This document shows, piece after piece, positions 1 through 4,814 of a DNA stretch of 6,593 nt; the stretch's first letter is position 1; every line of letters starts with the position of its first letter. The stretch comes from Syntrophales bacterium (GTDB lineage Bacteria > Desulfobacterota > Syntrophia > Syntrophales > UBA5619). The translations under genes and the position numbers were made by a program. The notes below the pieces were generated by a model, which saw nothing but the letters and a program-made list of their open reading frames with translations, did not search any database and was not told where the DNA came from. The stretch lies in assembly GCA_023229765.1 (NCBI GenBank), contig JALNYO010000068.1:1-6593 (forward strand), in the 5' to 3' direction.

Positions 1-862
1 TGATGCAGCGGGGATGAACGCAGGAGCCGGTGTTGTAATAGGCTCGATCGGAGGAAATATGGGAACGTGCCCTCTTATTTCCTCGGGGTCTCCCCATCCT
101 TCCCTCAAGATACATCCGTTCCGTAAGTGAGAGGTTTTCAAAGACGGGCCGGTGGGTGTGGCCGGCAATGATCGTGTCGATCAAATCTCCCTCCCCCTTC
201 CGGGGGGAGGGTCGGGGTGGGGGGCATGTTTTGGGTGGGGGGGAAAATGGGGCTCTGTCCCTAATTATGCCCTTCGTCGCCCAGCCATGCAGCGTTTCGT
301 CTATCTCATCGCAGCGGCCGGGGTTGTTGGCCGCCCGCGTCGGGTCTTTGGCGCCCATGCGTTGCGCGAAAGTCCATATTTTCCGGATCACGAATTTGGC
401 CGCGCGCGCGAAGACGCTGCTGACCGAATTGTCGGCCTGGTGGCCGTGCAGCATCAGGATGTGCCCGTCCAGAAGGGCCGCCTCATAAACGACGATGCCG
501 GGAAACAGCCTGCGGAGCTTCTCTTCGTTGTCCTTCCAGTAGCTATCGTGATTGCCCCAGATTTTGATGTAGCGGGTCTTTTCGGGATCGCTGTCATGAA
601 ACGCGGCCAGCCGCTCGTAAATCGAGGTGTGGGTGATGTAAATCTGCTGGAAGCGCTCGACTTCCCAAAGCTCCTCCGCGTCGCCCAGCTCGATCAACGT
701 GAAGCCTTCCGCGAGGTAATAGTCGAGGGCGCATTTGAAGATCAGCGAATTGGCGGCAAAGTCATCGCTCCCCGTCCCGTCGCCCCGATGGGCGTCGGAA
801 AACACGATAAACCGCGAATCGGCCGTGCTGAAAAGGTTTATGGTCTTAATATCGCGCTGCAT
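1..862 (-). CDS. Calcineurin-like metallophosphoesterase, LpxH-like fold, 3' end outside window
   Basis: The frame is open from ATG at 862 to the left edge, giving about 287 residues with no stop. Seen motifs in order are D23-x-H25 (FSDAHRGD), G60-D61 (ELGDAEELWE), G103-N-H-D106 (WGNHDSYW), H139-G-H141 (LHGHQAD) and G234-H-T-H237 (AGHTHRPVF), followed by YYNTGSCVHPRC at the edge. This is the full metal-ligand set of the calcineurin-like phosphoesterase superfamily, and the layout resembles UDP-2,3-diacylglucosamine hydrolase relatives. The substrate cannot be told; a soluble two-metal phosphoester or pyrophosphate hydrolase is the safe call. Residues about 203-227 are Pro/Arg/Lys-rich and encoded by a palindromic repeat inserted in frame just before GHTH; a second palindrome underlies the stretch after it. 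The start is preceded by a G-rich AGTGGGG box. The gene lies 84 nt downstream of the sugar transferase on the same strand, so cotranscription is likely. Whether the inserted copy is active is unknown. Confidence 0.88.
   Translation of the reverse strand, partial: MQRDIKTINLFSTADSRFIVFSDAHRGDGTGSDDFAANSLIFKCALDYYLAEGFTLIELGDAEELWEVERFQQIYITHTSIYERLAAFHDSDPEKTRYIKIWGNHDSYWKDNEEKLRRLFPGIVVYEAALLDGHILMLHGHQADNSVSSVFARAAKFVIRKIWTFAQRMGAKDPTRAANNPGRCDEIDETLHGWATKGIIRDRAPFSPPPKTCPPPRPSPRKGEGDLIDTIIAGHTHRPVFENLSLTERMYLEGRMGRPRGNKRARSHISSDRAYYNTGSCVHPRCI
51..84. repeat. 34-bp palindrome inside the phosphoesterase gene
   Basis: Arms GAGGAAATA (51-59) and TATTTCCTC (76-84) are perfectly complementary, with an inner GGG/CCC pair (61-63, 70-72). 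A smaller hairpin GGGG-tct-CCCC follows at 85-95. Both are in frame and encode a basic stretch (GRPRGNKRAR) between GHTHRPVF and the C-terminal YYNTGSC motif. This may be a second small inserted element or just a strong mRNA hairpin. Confidence 0.5.
186..243. repeat. Palindromic G/C-rich repeat inserted in frame in the phosphoesterase gene
   Basis: The plus strand has a 9-bp inverted repeat, CCCTCCCCC (189-197) and GGGGGAGGG (203-211), around the loop TTCCG. It is followed by more G-runs up to 243. On the coding (minus) strand it encodes Pro/Arg/Lys-rich residues (SPPPK...PRPSPRKGEGD) foreign to the phosphoesterase fold, yet the reading frame continues into DTIIAGHTH. The look matches the widespread C/T-rich palindromic repeats whose translations resemble 'PHPDPLPRGEG', but exact family membership is inferred. 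Confidence 0.72.
202..224 (+). other. Potential G-quadruplex motif
   Basis: Four G-runs (202-207, 209-211, 214-217, 219-224) are separated by loops of only 1, 2 and 1 nt, which satisfies the usual intramolecular G4 pattern. Two more G-runs follow at 233-235 and 237-243. It lies on the template strand of the phosphoesterase gene, inside the inserted repeat. Folding in the cell is an inference. Confidence 0.5.
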
Positions 863-893
863 AATCCCCACTCTTTTTCCTTTACTCAGTCCT

Positions 894-942
894 CAGCACT
901 CAGCACTCAGCACTCAGCACTTTTTTTTCAGCACTCAGCACT
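894..942. repeat. Heptamer tandem repeat CAGCACT
   Basis: There are four perfect CAGCACT units (894-921), then exactly seven T (922-928), then two more units (929-942), so the 7-nt register is kept throughout; a T-run follows to 948. The array begins right after the sugar transferase stop codon (947-949) and fills most of the gap to the phosphoesterase start. It is a short tandem repeat without coding potential; translated products such as QHSAL are artefacts. Confidence 0.9.
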
Positions 943-946
943 TTTT

Positions 947-1522
947 TTAATGACTCACATTCTCCGCTCTCGTAACCTTAAAAAACGTCAAAAAAAGTAT
1001 CCTCAAATCAAACAAAAATGATTTGTTGTTGAGATAATACTCGTCAAATTCCACCTTTTTCGGAATCGGAATATCGTCCCGGCCATTGATCTGCGCCCAG
1101 CCCGTAATCCCCGGGATTAATCGATGCACACCGCGTTCCGTCCGCAAGGCAATCAGATCATCTTGATTGAACAACGCCGGCCGGGGTCCCACAAAGCTCA
1201 TATCCCCTATCAAAACACTCCACAATTGCGGGAACTCATCCAGACTCCATTTCCGCAGCGAAGAACCTATCGGTGTCAGAAATTGATCGGGATCCGCTAA
1301 TAAGTGCGTCGCAACCGCAGGCGTATCAATCCGCATCGTCCTGAATTTCGGCATCCTGAAAATCCCGTTGCCCACGCCCACTCGATCGGACCAATATAAA
1401 AAAGGCCCTTTTGATGTTGCTTTCACCAAAAGGGCAATGATAATCATCGGCACGATTAATACTAAAAGTAGAATTATCGTAGCAGTTAAATCAAATAATC
1501 GCTTAACGACCTTATAAACCAC
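947..1522 (-). CDS. Bacterial sugar transferase (monotopic phosphoglycosyl transferase, PglC/WcaJ C-terminal type)
   Basis: A 191-residue protein of the short form (catalytic core only, no extra N-terminal membrane domain). Seen: one long hydrophobic segment at about 9-33 that in this family forms a re-entrant membrane helix; GPFLYWSDRVG at 39-49; K59-F-R-T-M63; the catalytic Asp-Glu pair D95-E96 in SLDEFPQLW; GDMSFVGPRPA at 106-116; and PGITGWAQINGR at 137-148. The family moves a sugar-1-phosphate from a nucleotide sugar onto undecaprenyl phosphate at the inner face of the membrane, starting a glycan repeat unit. The sugar cannot be read from sequence. The start is GTG at 1522; an in-frame stop (TAA near 1559) and no other start codon upstream support it. 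An AGGAG box lies 13 nt upstream, which is long spacing. It is followed by the heptamer repeat and the phosphoesterase. Confidence 0.95.
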   Translation of the reverse strand: MVYKVVKRLFDLTATIILLLVLIVPMIIIALLVKATSKGPFLYWSDRVGVGNGIFRMPKFRTMRIDTPAVATHLLADPDQFLTPIGSSLRKWSLDEFPQLWSVLIGDMSFVGPRPALFNQDDLIALRTERGVHRLIPGITGWAQINGRDDIPIPKKVEFDEYYLNNKSFLFDLRILFLTFFKVTRAENVSH

Positions 1523-1547
1523 CGTATTCCCGCATCTCCTGGATTGT

Positions 1548-1589
1548 CTGGGGTTGGTTTAATCTTGCAGATTGAACCAAAACACTAAC
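1548..1589. repeat. REP-like hairpin element, copy A
   Basis: This 42-bp stretch matches 36 of 42 positions with copy B (2439-2480) in the same orientation. It contains a hairpin with 12-nt arms (1554-1565 and 1569-1580) around the loop TGC; the only non-Watson-Crick pair is a T-G wobble. It lies in the leader of the sugar transferase gene. Confidence 0.75.
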
Positions 1590-1592
1590 AAA

Positions 1593-1617
1593 TGGTTCAG
1601 GCTGCAAGCCTGAACCA
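1593..1617. repeat. REP-like hairpin, inverted partner of copy A
   Basis: A perfect inverted repeat: TGGTTCAGGCT, loop GCA, AGCCTGAACCA. Its reverse complement aligns with the hairpin of copy A over 23 nt with 18 identities, sharing the ends GGTT/AACC and the centre CTTGCAG. Two neighbouring stem pairs differ on both sides so that pairing is kept. It is spaced 12 nt from copy A, so the two form an inverted pair like enterobacterial BIME arrangements. The stretch 1618-1686 up to the antitoxin stop shows nothing else I can name. Confidence 0.7.
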
Positions 1618-1686
1618 GCAGAAGCACTTGTCTTTCTCCCGGCAAAACGCTAAAATGCAAGACCTGCCCCCCAAATATTCACTTCT

Positions 1687-2022
1687 TCATGCAACAGCCA
1701 ACATCAGATGCCCAACTGGTTTTGCCGCAGGTTTAACCTTGATCTCGATGTCGTAGCCCAACCGGTTCAAACAATCCATTAATTTGCGCTCAGATACGTT
1801 GGAAAAATCACCGCGAAGCAGGCCCGATAGTTTTGGTTGAGGCAACCCCATACGGCGCCCGGCTTCCTCTTGCGACAAGCCAAGATTGCGCACAGCTTTA
1901 GTGATTTCAATCACGAGGCCAGACTTAATTTTGAGTTTATCCGCCTCAGGCAAGTCGAGGTCGGCAAAGACATTGCCTGAACTCATCTCTATTTCGACGC
2001 CATCAATCATTCGCTTATTCAT
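1687..2022 (-). CDS. XRE-family HTH antitoxin (HigA-like) of TA module 1
   Basis: 111 residues. The helix-turn-helix is at about 44-78: GLSQEEAGRRMGLPQPKLSGLLRG, a typical XRE/Cro pattern with the recognition helix around PQPKLSGLLRG. The N-terminal segment (MSSGNVFADLDLPEADKLKIKS) is characteristic of small antitoxins paired with Gp49-like toxins. The ATG at 2022 overlaps the last 8 nt of the toxin gene (stop 2015-2017), and an AGGAG box sits 7 nt before it inside the toxin gene, so translation is probably coupled. By family knowledge it binds and neutralises the toxin and represses the shared promoter. The order is toxin first, as in higBA systems. The hydrophobic C-terminal tail GHLMLAVA is of unknown role. 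Confidence 0.9.
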   Translation of the reverse strand: MNKRMIDGVEIEMSSGNVFADLDLPEADKLKIKSGLVIEITKAVRNLGLSQEEAGRRMGLPQPKLSGLLRGDFSNVSERKLMDCLNRLGYDIEIKVKPAAKPVGHLMLAVA

Positions 2023-2383
2023 CCCGCATCTCCTGTAAAAACTTCTCCGCGACTTTCAGGCGTTCGCGGATGATGTCCATATCCGGCTTTGGTGTCGCAA
2101 TGCCGCTCTTGCTCTTTTTCTGGAACACATGCAATACAAAAACCGCATTCTCGAACTTGACTGTGTATGCAGCGCGGTAAGTGTTTCCCTGGTCATTCTC
2201 AACGATCTCCAGTACGCCCGCACCGCCAAAGCCTTTCAGAACTTTGGCTGCATCGTGCTGCTCTCCGCGCTGGGCAAAGTCCAAGGCATGACCAAAGAAC
2301 TTGCGAACAATCACGGGCAGCGCCATTAAGTCTTTTTTGCTGCTACCCAACCATACGAGCGGTTTTTCTTTTTGATTCGCCAT
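2015..2383 (-). CDS. Gp49-like / HigB-type RelE-superfamily toxin of TA module 1
   Basis: 122 residues. Seen: the N-terminal LVWLGSSKKDLMALP, then HALDFAQRGEQHDAAKVLKGFGGAGVLEI, the strand pair NTYRAAYTVKFENAVFVLHVFQKKSKSG, and a long C-terminal helix (IIRERLKVAEKFLQEM). This is the pattern of phage-derived Gp49-like (PF05973) toxins, which in characterised HigB/RelE relatives cut mRNA at the ribosome. Basic residues of the FQKKSKSG stretch fit that family. The gene sits directly behind a promoter whose -10 box ends 5 nt before the ATG, with no Shine-Dalgarno, so the message is probably leaderless. It overlaps the downstream antitoxin by 8 nt. The RNase activity is inferred from the family, not visible in the sequence. 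Confidence 0.9.
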   Translation of the reverse strand: MANQKEKPLVWLGSSKKDLMALPVIVRKFFGHALDFAQRGEQHDAAKVLKGFGGAGVLEIVENDQGNTYRAAYTVKFENAVFVLHVFQKKSKSGIATPKPDMDIIRERLKVAEKFLQEMRDE

Positions 2384-2388
2384 GGAAC

Positions 2389-2416
2389 ATTATACCTGAA
2401 CAGATATAAAATGCAA
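2389..2416 (-). promoter_or_regulatory. Promoter of TA module 1, likely leaderless
   Basis: On the minus strand a perfect -10 box TATAAT (2389-2394) is preceded at 16 nt by TTGCAT (2411-2416) as -35. The ATG of the toxin begins 5 nt after the -10 box, placing the expected transcription start at or next to the start codon. Confidence 0.65.
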
Positions 2417-2438
2417 GCAAAGATCCCTTGCCTTGCAA

Positions 2439-2480
2439 CTGGGGTTGGTTCAATCGTGCAGATTGGATCAAAACATTAAG
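2439..2480. repeat. REP-like hairpin element, copy B
   Basis: 36 of 42 positions are identical to copy A (1548-1589), same orientation. The hairpin arms are 2445-2455 and 2461-2471. Its two deviations from perfect pairing are G-T wobbles when read as plus-strand RNA. It lies between the ElyC-like gene and the promoter of TA module 1, so copies A and B flank that module. Confidence 0.72.
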
Positions 2481-2481
2481 C

Positions 2482-2509
2482 AACTAAGAACTCATAACTC
2501 AAAACTTAT
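2482..2509. repeat. Degenerate heptamer tandem repeat, consensus AACTCAT
   Basis: Four units in strict 7-nt register: AACTAAG, AACTCAT, AACTCAA, AACTTAT. The last unit includes the stop codon of the ElyC-like gene (2506-2508). A rotation of the consensus (ACTCATA) shares ACTCA with a rotation of the other heptamer in this window (ACTCAGC). Confidence 0.6.
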
Positions 2510-3255
2510 GTTTGCCCCCTTACCAACCCCCAACAAAGCCCAAGATACTCATAAAAGGCCCTTTCCGTATTGGCCAAGGTCCCGGCTTGCGGGAAAAAGT
2601 CTGTAACTTGCAAAGGCGCCCATACAGCCCGAAAATCTGTAGGGGCCGCAATCGGTTGCGTGCCGGAACGAATAAACATCCTCATTGCTCGCGGCATATG
2701 GCTGGCAGAAGTCACCAGATAAAAAGGGGCCTGCCCCAAACGATCCCGCAAAAATTTTGCCTGATCGATGGTGTCCCAGGAAGCCGACTCCAATATTATT
2801 CTCTCCCGTGCCACACCTTGATCAAGGGCAACTTGCTGCATGATCAAGGCGTCTGGAGAGATTCCCTGATAATCCCCACCGGAAAGAACCAACCGCGACT
2901 GAGGGATGAGGCGGCTGAGCCGCACCCCTTCCAGTAAACGTTTCAAGCTGGCGTCACCCAATCGGTCTTCCGGAGTGAGAGCTTTATCTCCCCGGGAACC
3001 GCCGCCAAGTACCACAATCCATCGCACCTCTTTATTCAAACTGGACGATGAAACGGGTTGATATTGACTTTCCAGAGGACGCAAAATCAAGTAGCCAAAG
3101 GGAGCAAAAGAAAAGAGGTAAAGAATTGCAACTCCCGCTAAAACAATCGACCTTCTTCTTTTCTTAAGAAAAACACCCAAGAGGAGAAGCTCTATAACCA
3201 ATGCCAGGGGAAAGAAAAATCGGCTGACCAGCTTCTTAAGGACGAACATCATCAT
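2506..3255 (-). CDS. elyC: ElyC/SanA/YdcF-family (DUF218) envelope biogenesis protein
   Basis: 249 residues, close to the length of E. coli ElyC. Two hydrophobic segments at about 13-30 and 37-58 flank a basic KKRRR turn and anchor the protein in the inner membrane. The DUF218 domain starts at WIVVLGGG (79-86), continues through GVRLSRLIPQSRLVLSGGDYQG and ERIILESASWDTIDQAKFL, and has the diagnostic YLVTSASHMPRAMRMF and PIAAPTDFRA; the end YEYLGLCWGLVRG matches ElyC-type C-termini. E. coli ElyC is linked to peptidoglycan synthesis and undecaprenyl-phosphate lipid metabolism; its exact activity is not settled. This fits the lipid-linked glycan neighbours. The start is one of three consecutive ATGs (3247-3255), 20 nt after the toxin of TA module 2. 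There is no well-placed Shine-Dalgarno: AAAGG lies about 16 nt away, with a small GGGG-AAAG-CCCC hairpin between it and the start. Confidence 0.9.
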   Translation of the reverse strand: MMMFVLKKLVSRFFFPLALVIELLLLGVFLKKRRRSIVLAGVAILYLFSFAPFGYLILRPLESQYQPVSSSSLNKEVRWIVVLGGGSRGDKALTPEDRLGDASLKRLLEGVRLSRLIPQSRLVLSGGDYQGISPDALIMQQVALDQGVARERIILESASWDTIDQAKFLRDRLGQAPFYLVTSASHMPRAMRMFIRSGTQPIAAPTDFRAVWAPLQVTDFFPQAGTLANTERAFYEYLGLCWGLVRGQT

Positions 3256-3275
3256 TGGGGGCTTTCCCCGACCTT

Positions 3276-3590
3276 TCAGCGGGGATGGCGATAGAGGTCG
3301 TCATGGTCGAGGAGACGCAGGAGGTGGAGCGATGCCGACCAGTCCGGGTTTCCCGCCGGCAGCGTTTTCTCCGGATCGAAGGAGAGGCGGTATCGCTGGT
3401 CCACGCGAGCGGCCCACGCCGTCGGGTCATTGACGATGCGCTCCAAGTGCAGGCCGGGATGGAGAGGATTTCTTTCAAGAAGACCCAGGGTCTTCGCGAT
3501 CTTCTTCATGATCTCCGGTTGACGACGAAAGCGTTCCGCATCCTCAATGAACTTCTCACTCGGGATCAGTTTCGGCATGCGCCATCTCAT
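3276..3590 (-). CDS. RelE/ParE-superfamily toxin of TA module 2
   Basis: 104 residues from ATG 3590; the internal ATG at 3578 (MPKLIPSEKF) is an equally good start and gives 100 residues. Seen: an N-terminal helical pair (SEKFIEDAERFRRQPEIMKKIAKTLGLL), NPLHPGLHLERI, WAARVDQRYRLSF, and the end LHLLRLLDHDDLYRHPR. The NP-x-HPGL and RV-x-x-YRL patterns with a terminal L-x-x-HDDLYR are typical of RelE/ParE fold toxins of the YoeB/YafQ/ParE kind. Known members either cut ribosome-bound mRNA or poison gyrase; the sequence does not decide which. It overlaps the 3' end of the antitoxin gene (3556) by 35 or 23 nt depending on start, so the two are translationally coupled. Confidence 0.85.
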   Translation of the reverse strand: MRWRMPKLIPSEKFIEDAERFRRQPEIMKKIAKTLGLLERNPLHPGLHLERIVNDPTAWAARVDQRYRLSFDPEKTLPAGNPDWSASLHLLRLLDHDDLYRHPR

Positions 3591-3819
3591 CGGTCAACCA
3601 GACCGGCATCGCCGCGGCGCCGCTTTCCCTGGCTTCCTTCAGTTTCGCCAGTCCCTGCTCATTCAGATGAACGGCCGGATAAACCGCCACAGGCTGCAGG
3701 ATGAAGCCCCCCCCGTCAGCAACCGACAGATCCAGACACGCGCCCGCAACGAGCCCCAACTGCCTCCGCAGGGAGGCGGGAAGGTTGATACTTCCCCTTT
3801 TGTCCACCGTGATCAACAT
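3556..3819 (-). CDS. AbrB/MazE-type (SpoVT-AbrB domain) antitoxin of TA module 2
   Basis: 87 residues. The N-terminal about 45 residues form the swapped-hairpin DNA-binding domain: MLITVDKRGSINLPASLRRQLGL, then GACLDLSVADGGGFILQPV. The C-terminal half (LNEQGLAKLKEARESGAAAMPVWLTDEMAHAE) is acidic/helical and would be the toxin-binding tail. Antitoxin-first order and overlap with the toxin are normal for this type. A promoter with repeated TGACAT sites lies upstream (3873-3908), about 50 nt before the ATG at 3819, which fits autoregulation. The ribosome-binding site is weak (GGA about 8 nt upstream). Confidence 0.87.
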   Translation of the reverse strand: MLITVDKRGSINLPASLRRQLGLVAGACLDLSVADGGGFILQPVAVYPAVHLNEQGLAKLKEARESGAAAMPVWLTDEMAHAETDPE

Positions 3820-3872
3820 GTTTTCACATCCGTTTTCTAATCCGGTAGGGTTGATTCCCCGCCGATGGTTTC

Positions 3873-3908
3873 CTCATACCCTATTCATGTCATTATGTCA
3901 ATATGTCA
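3873..3908 (-). promoter_or_regulatory. Promoter and tandem TGACAT operator of TA module 2
   Basis: On the minus strand, TTGACA (3896-3901), a 17-nt spacer and TATGAG (3873-3878) form a good sigma70-type promoter. Three copies of TGACAT (plus-strand ATGTCA at 3887-3892, 3895-3900, 3903-3908) follow each other with an exact 8-bp period and overlap the -35 region. Their position suggests binding sites for the AbrB-type antitoxin or its complex; that role is inferred. Confidence 0.6.
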
Positions 3909-4689
3909 AACTATTTTGTTACCGCATTTCCCCGACCGTTTCTACCCAACCGGCGGCCAGATCATATTGCGGCACAAAACCCAGTTCATCGCGAATTCGC
4001 CGGCTATCCACAGCGATGTCTTCAGTGTACTTGTCTATGGTTGCCCTTGTAACAGGCGCCTGAAGACCAAACAAATGCGCACCATCTTCCATCAACCCTG
4101 CCGCCCGGCGCACGGGCGACACAGGCAATGCAAACCCCGGCGGCTTCCGTCCCAGAGCATCACAGATCGTTTCAATAATCTCATTCAAAGTATGAAAACA
4201 ACCATCCGATACATTGAAAATCTTTCCCGCCGCCGCATCGTGTGACACGGCCACCACGGCGGCACGTGCCACATCCTTGTCATAAACCAGTGTGCGACGG
4301 TTGGCACCCTTCCCCACAGGAATGAAGCGGCCCCGTGCCAGAGACCGCACAAGCCGTTGGTAATTTCCCTTGATCCGACTGCCATACACAGCACCGAGGC
4401 GCAAAACAGTCCCCAAGGATTGACCGTCGGCGCCTCTCGCATTCAAGACAATCTGTTCGGCAGCACATTTGGTTTGAGCATAAAAAGTGTCAGGATGAGT
4501 TGGCGACATCTCATTGAGCACGCTACCATCTGAAGGCCCATACACCGCAATCGTACTGAACAAGACAACGCGCTTCACACCCGCCTTGATTGCAGCTTCA
4601 ACTACCGTCGCTGTTCCGCCAATATTTACACGCTCGTATTTTTCACGTAATTCAGGCGGCGGATTGACAATGTGCAGGAGCGCCGCCAT

Positions 4690-4814
4690 GAGAGCTTTAT
4701 CCCAAAATGTTGTTAATTGTCATTCCCGTGAAAACGGGAATCTGGTCTTTTCGGGAACTTATAGATTCCCGCCTGCGCGGGAATGACAAAAGGGTATAGA
4801 TTTTCAAAGCTCTC
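4690..4814. mobile_element. MITE-like insertion in the epimerase gene, 125 bp, TSD GCCAT
   Basis: Perfect 9-bp terminal inverted repeats GAGAGCTTT (4690-4698) and AAAGCTCTC (4806-4814) are bounded on both sides by the direct duplication GCCAT (4685-4689 and 4815-4819). Net insertion is 130 bp, which shifts the reading frame by one. There is no transposase gene inside. A 73-bp palindromic repeat (4717-4789) forms the core. Confidence 0.85.
4717..4789. repeat. Palindromic ATTCCC...GGGAAT repeat (dRS3/NEMIS-like) in the MITE core
   Basis: The two halves are near-perfect inverted copies beginning TTGTCATTCCCG and ending CGGGAATGACAA. Each half is itself a hairpin: ATTCCCGtgaaaaCGGGAAT and ATTCCCGCctgCGCGGGAAT. 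The ATTCCC-N8-GGGAAT unit is that of the Neisseria dRS3 repeat and of similar elements in many phyla. Its translation (SFPRRRESI) is the usual sign of this repeat in misannotated genes. Confidence 0.82.

Noticed and set aside
894..942. Rho-independent terminator after the sugar transferase (repeat followed by T-runs)
   Set aside because: The T-runs are on the plus strand; in the minus-strand transcript they are A-runs, and the heptamers form no stable stem.
152..1021. Long plus-strand reading frame of 289 codons at the left end
   Set aside because: It is antisense to the phosphoesterase and transferase, whose minus-strand frames carry full conserved motifs; its C-terminal part translates the heptamer repeat (QHSAL units).
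2129..2409. Short plus-strand frames over the toxin of TA module 1
   Set aside because: Shadows of a well-supported minus-strand toxin; no ribosome-binding site or recognisable domain.
1651..2417. 11-bp direct repeat TAAAATGCAAG as target-site duplication of TA module 1
   Set aside because: Several 11-mer matches are expected by chance in a window of this size, and no terminal inverted repeats adjoin it.
1548..2480. CRISPR-like direct repeats
   Set aside because: Only two direct copies about 890 bp apart with genes between, plus an inverted relative; they fold as hairpin elements and there are no regular spacers or cas genes.
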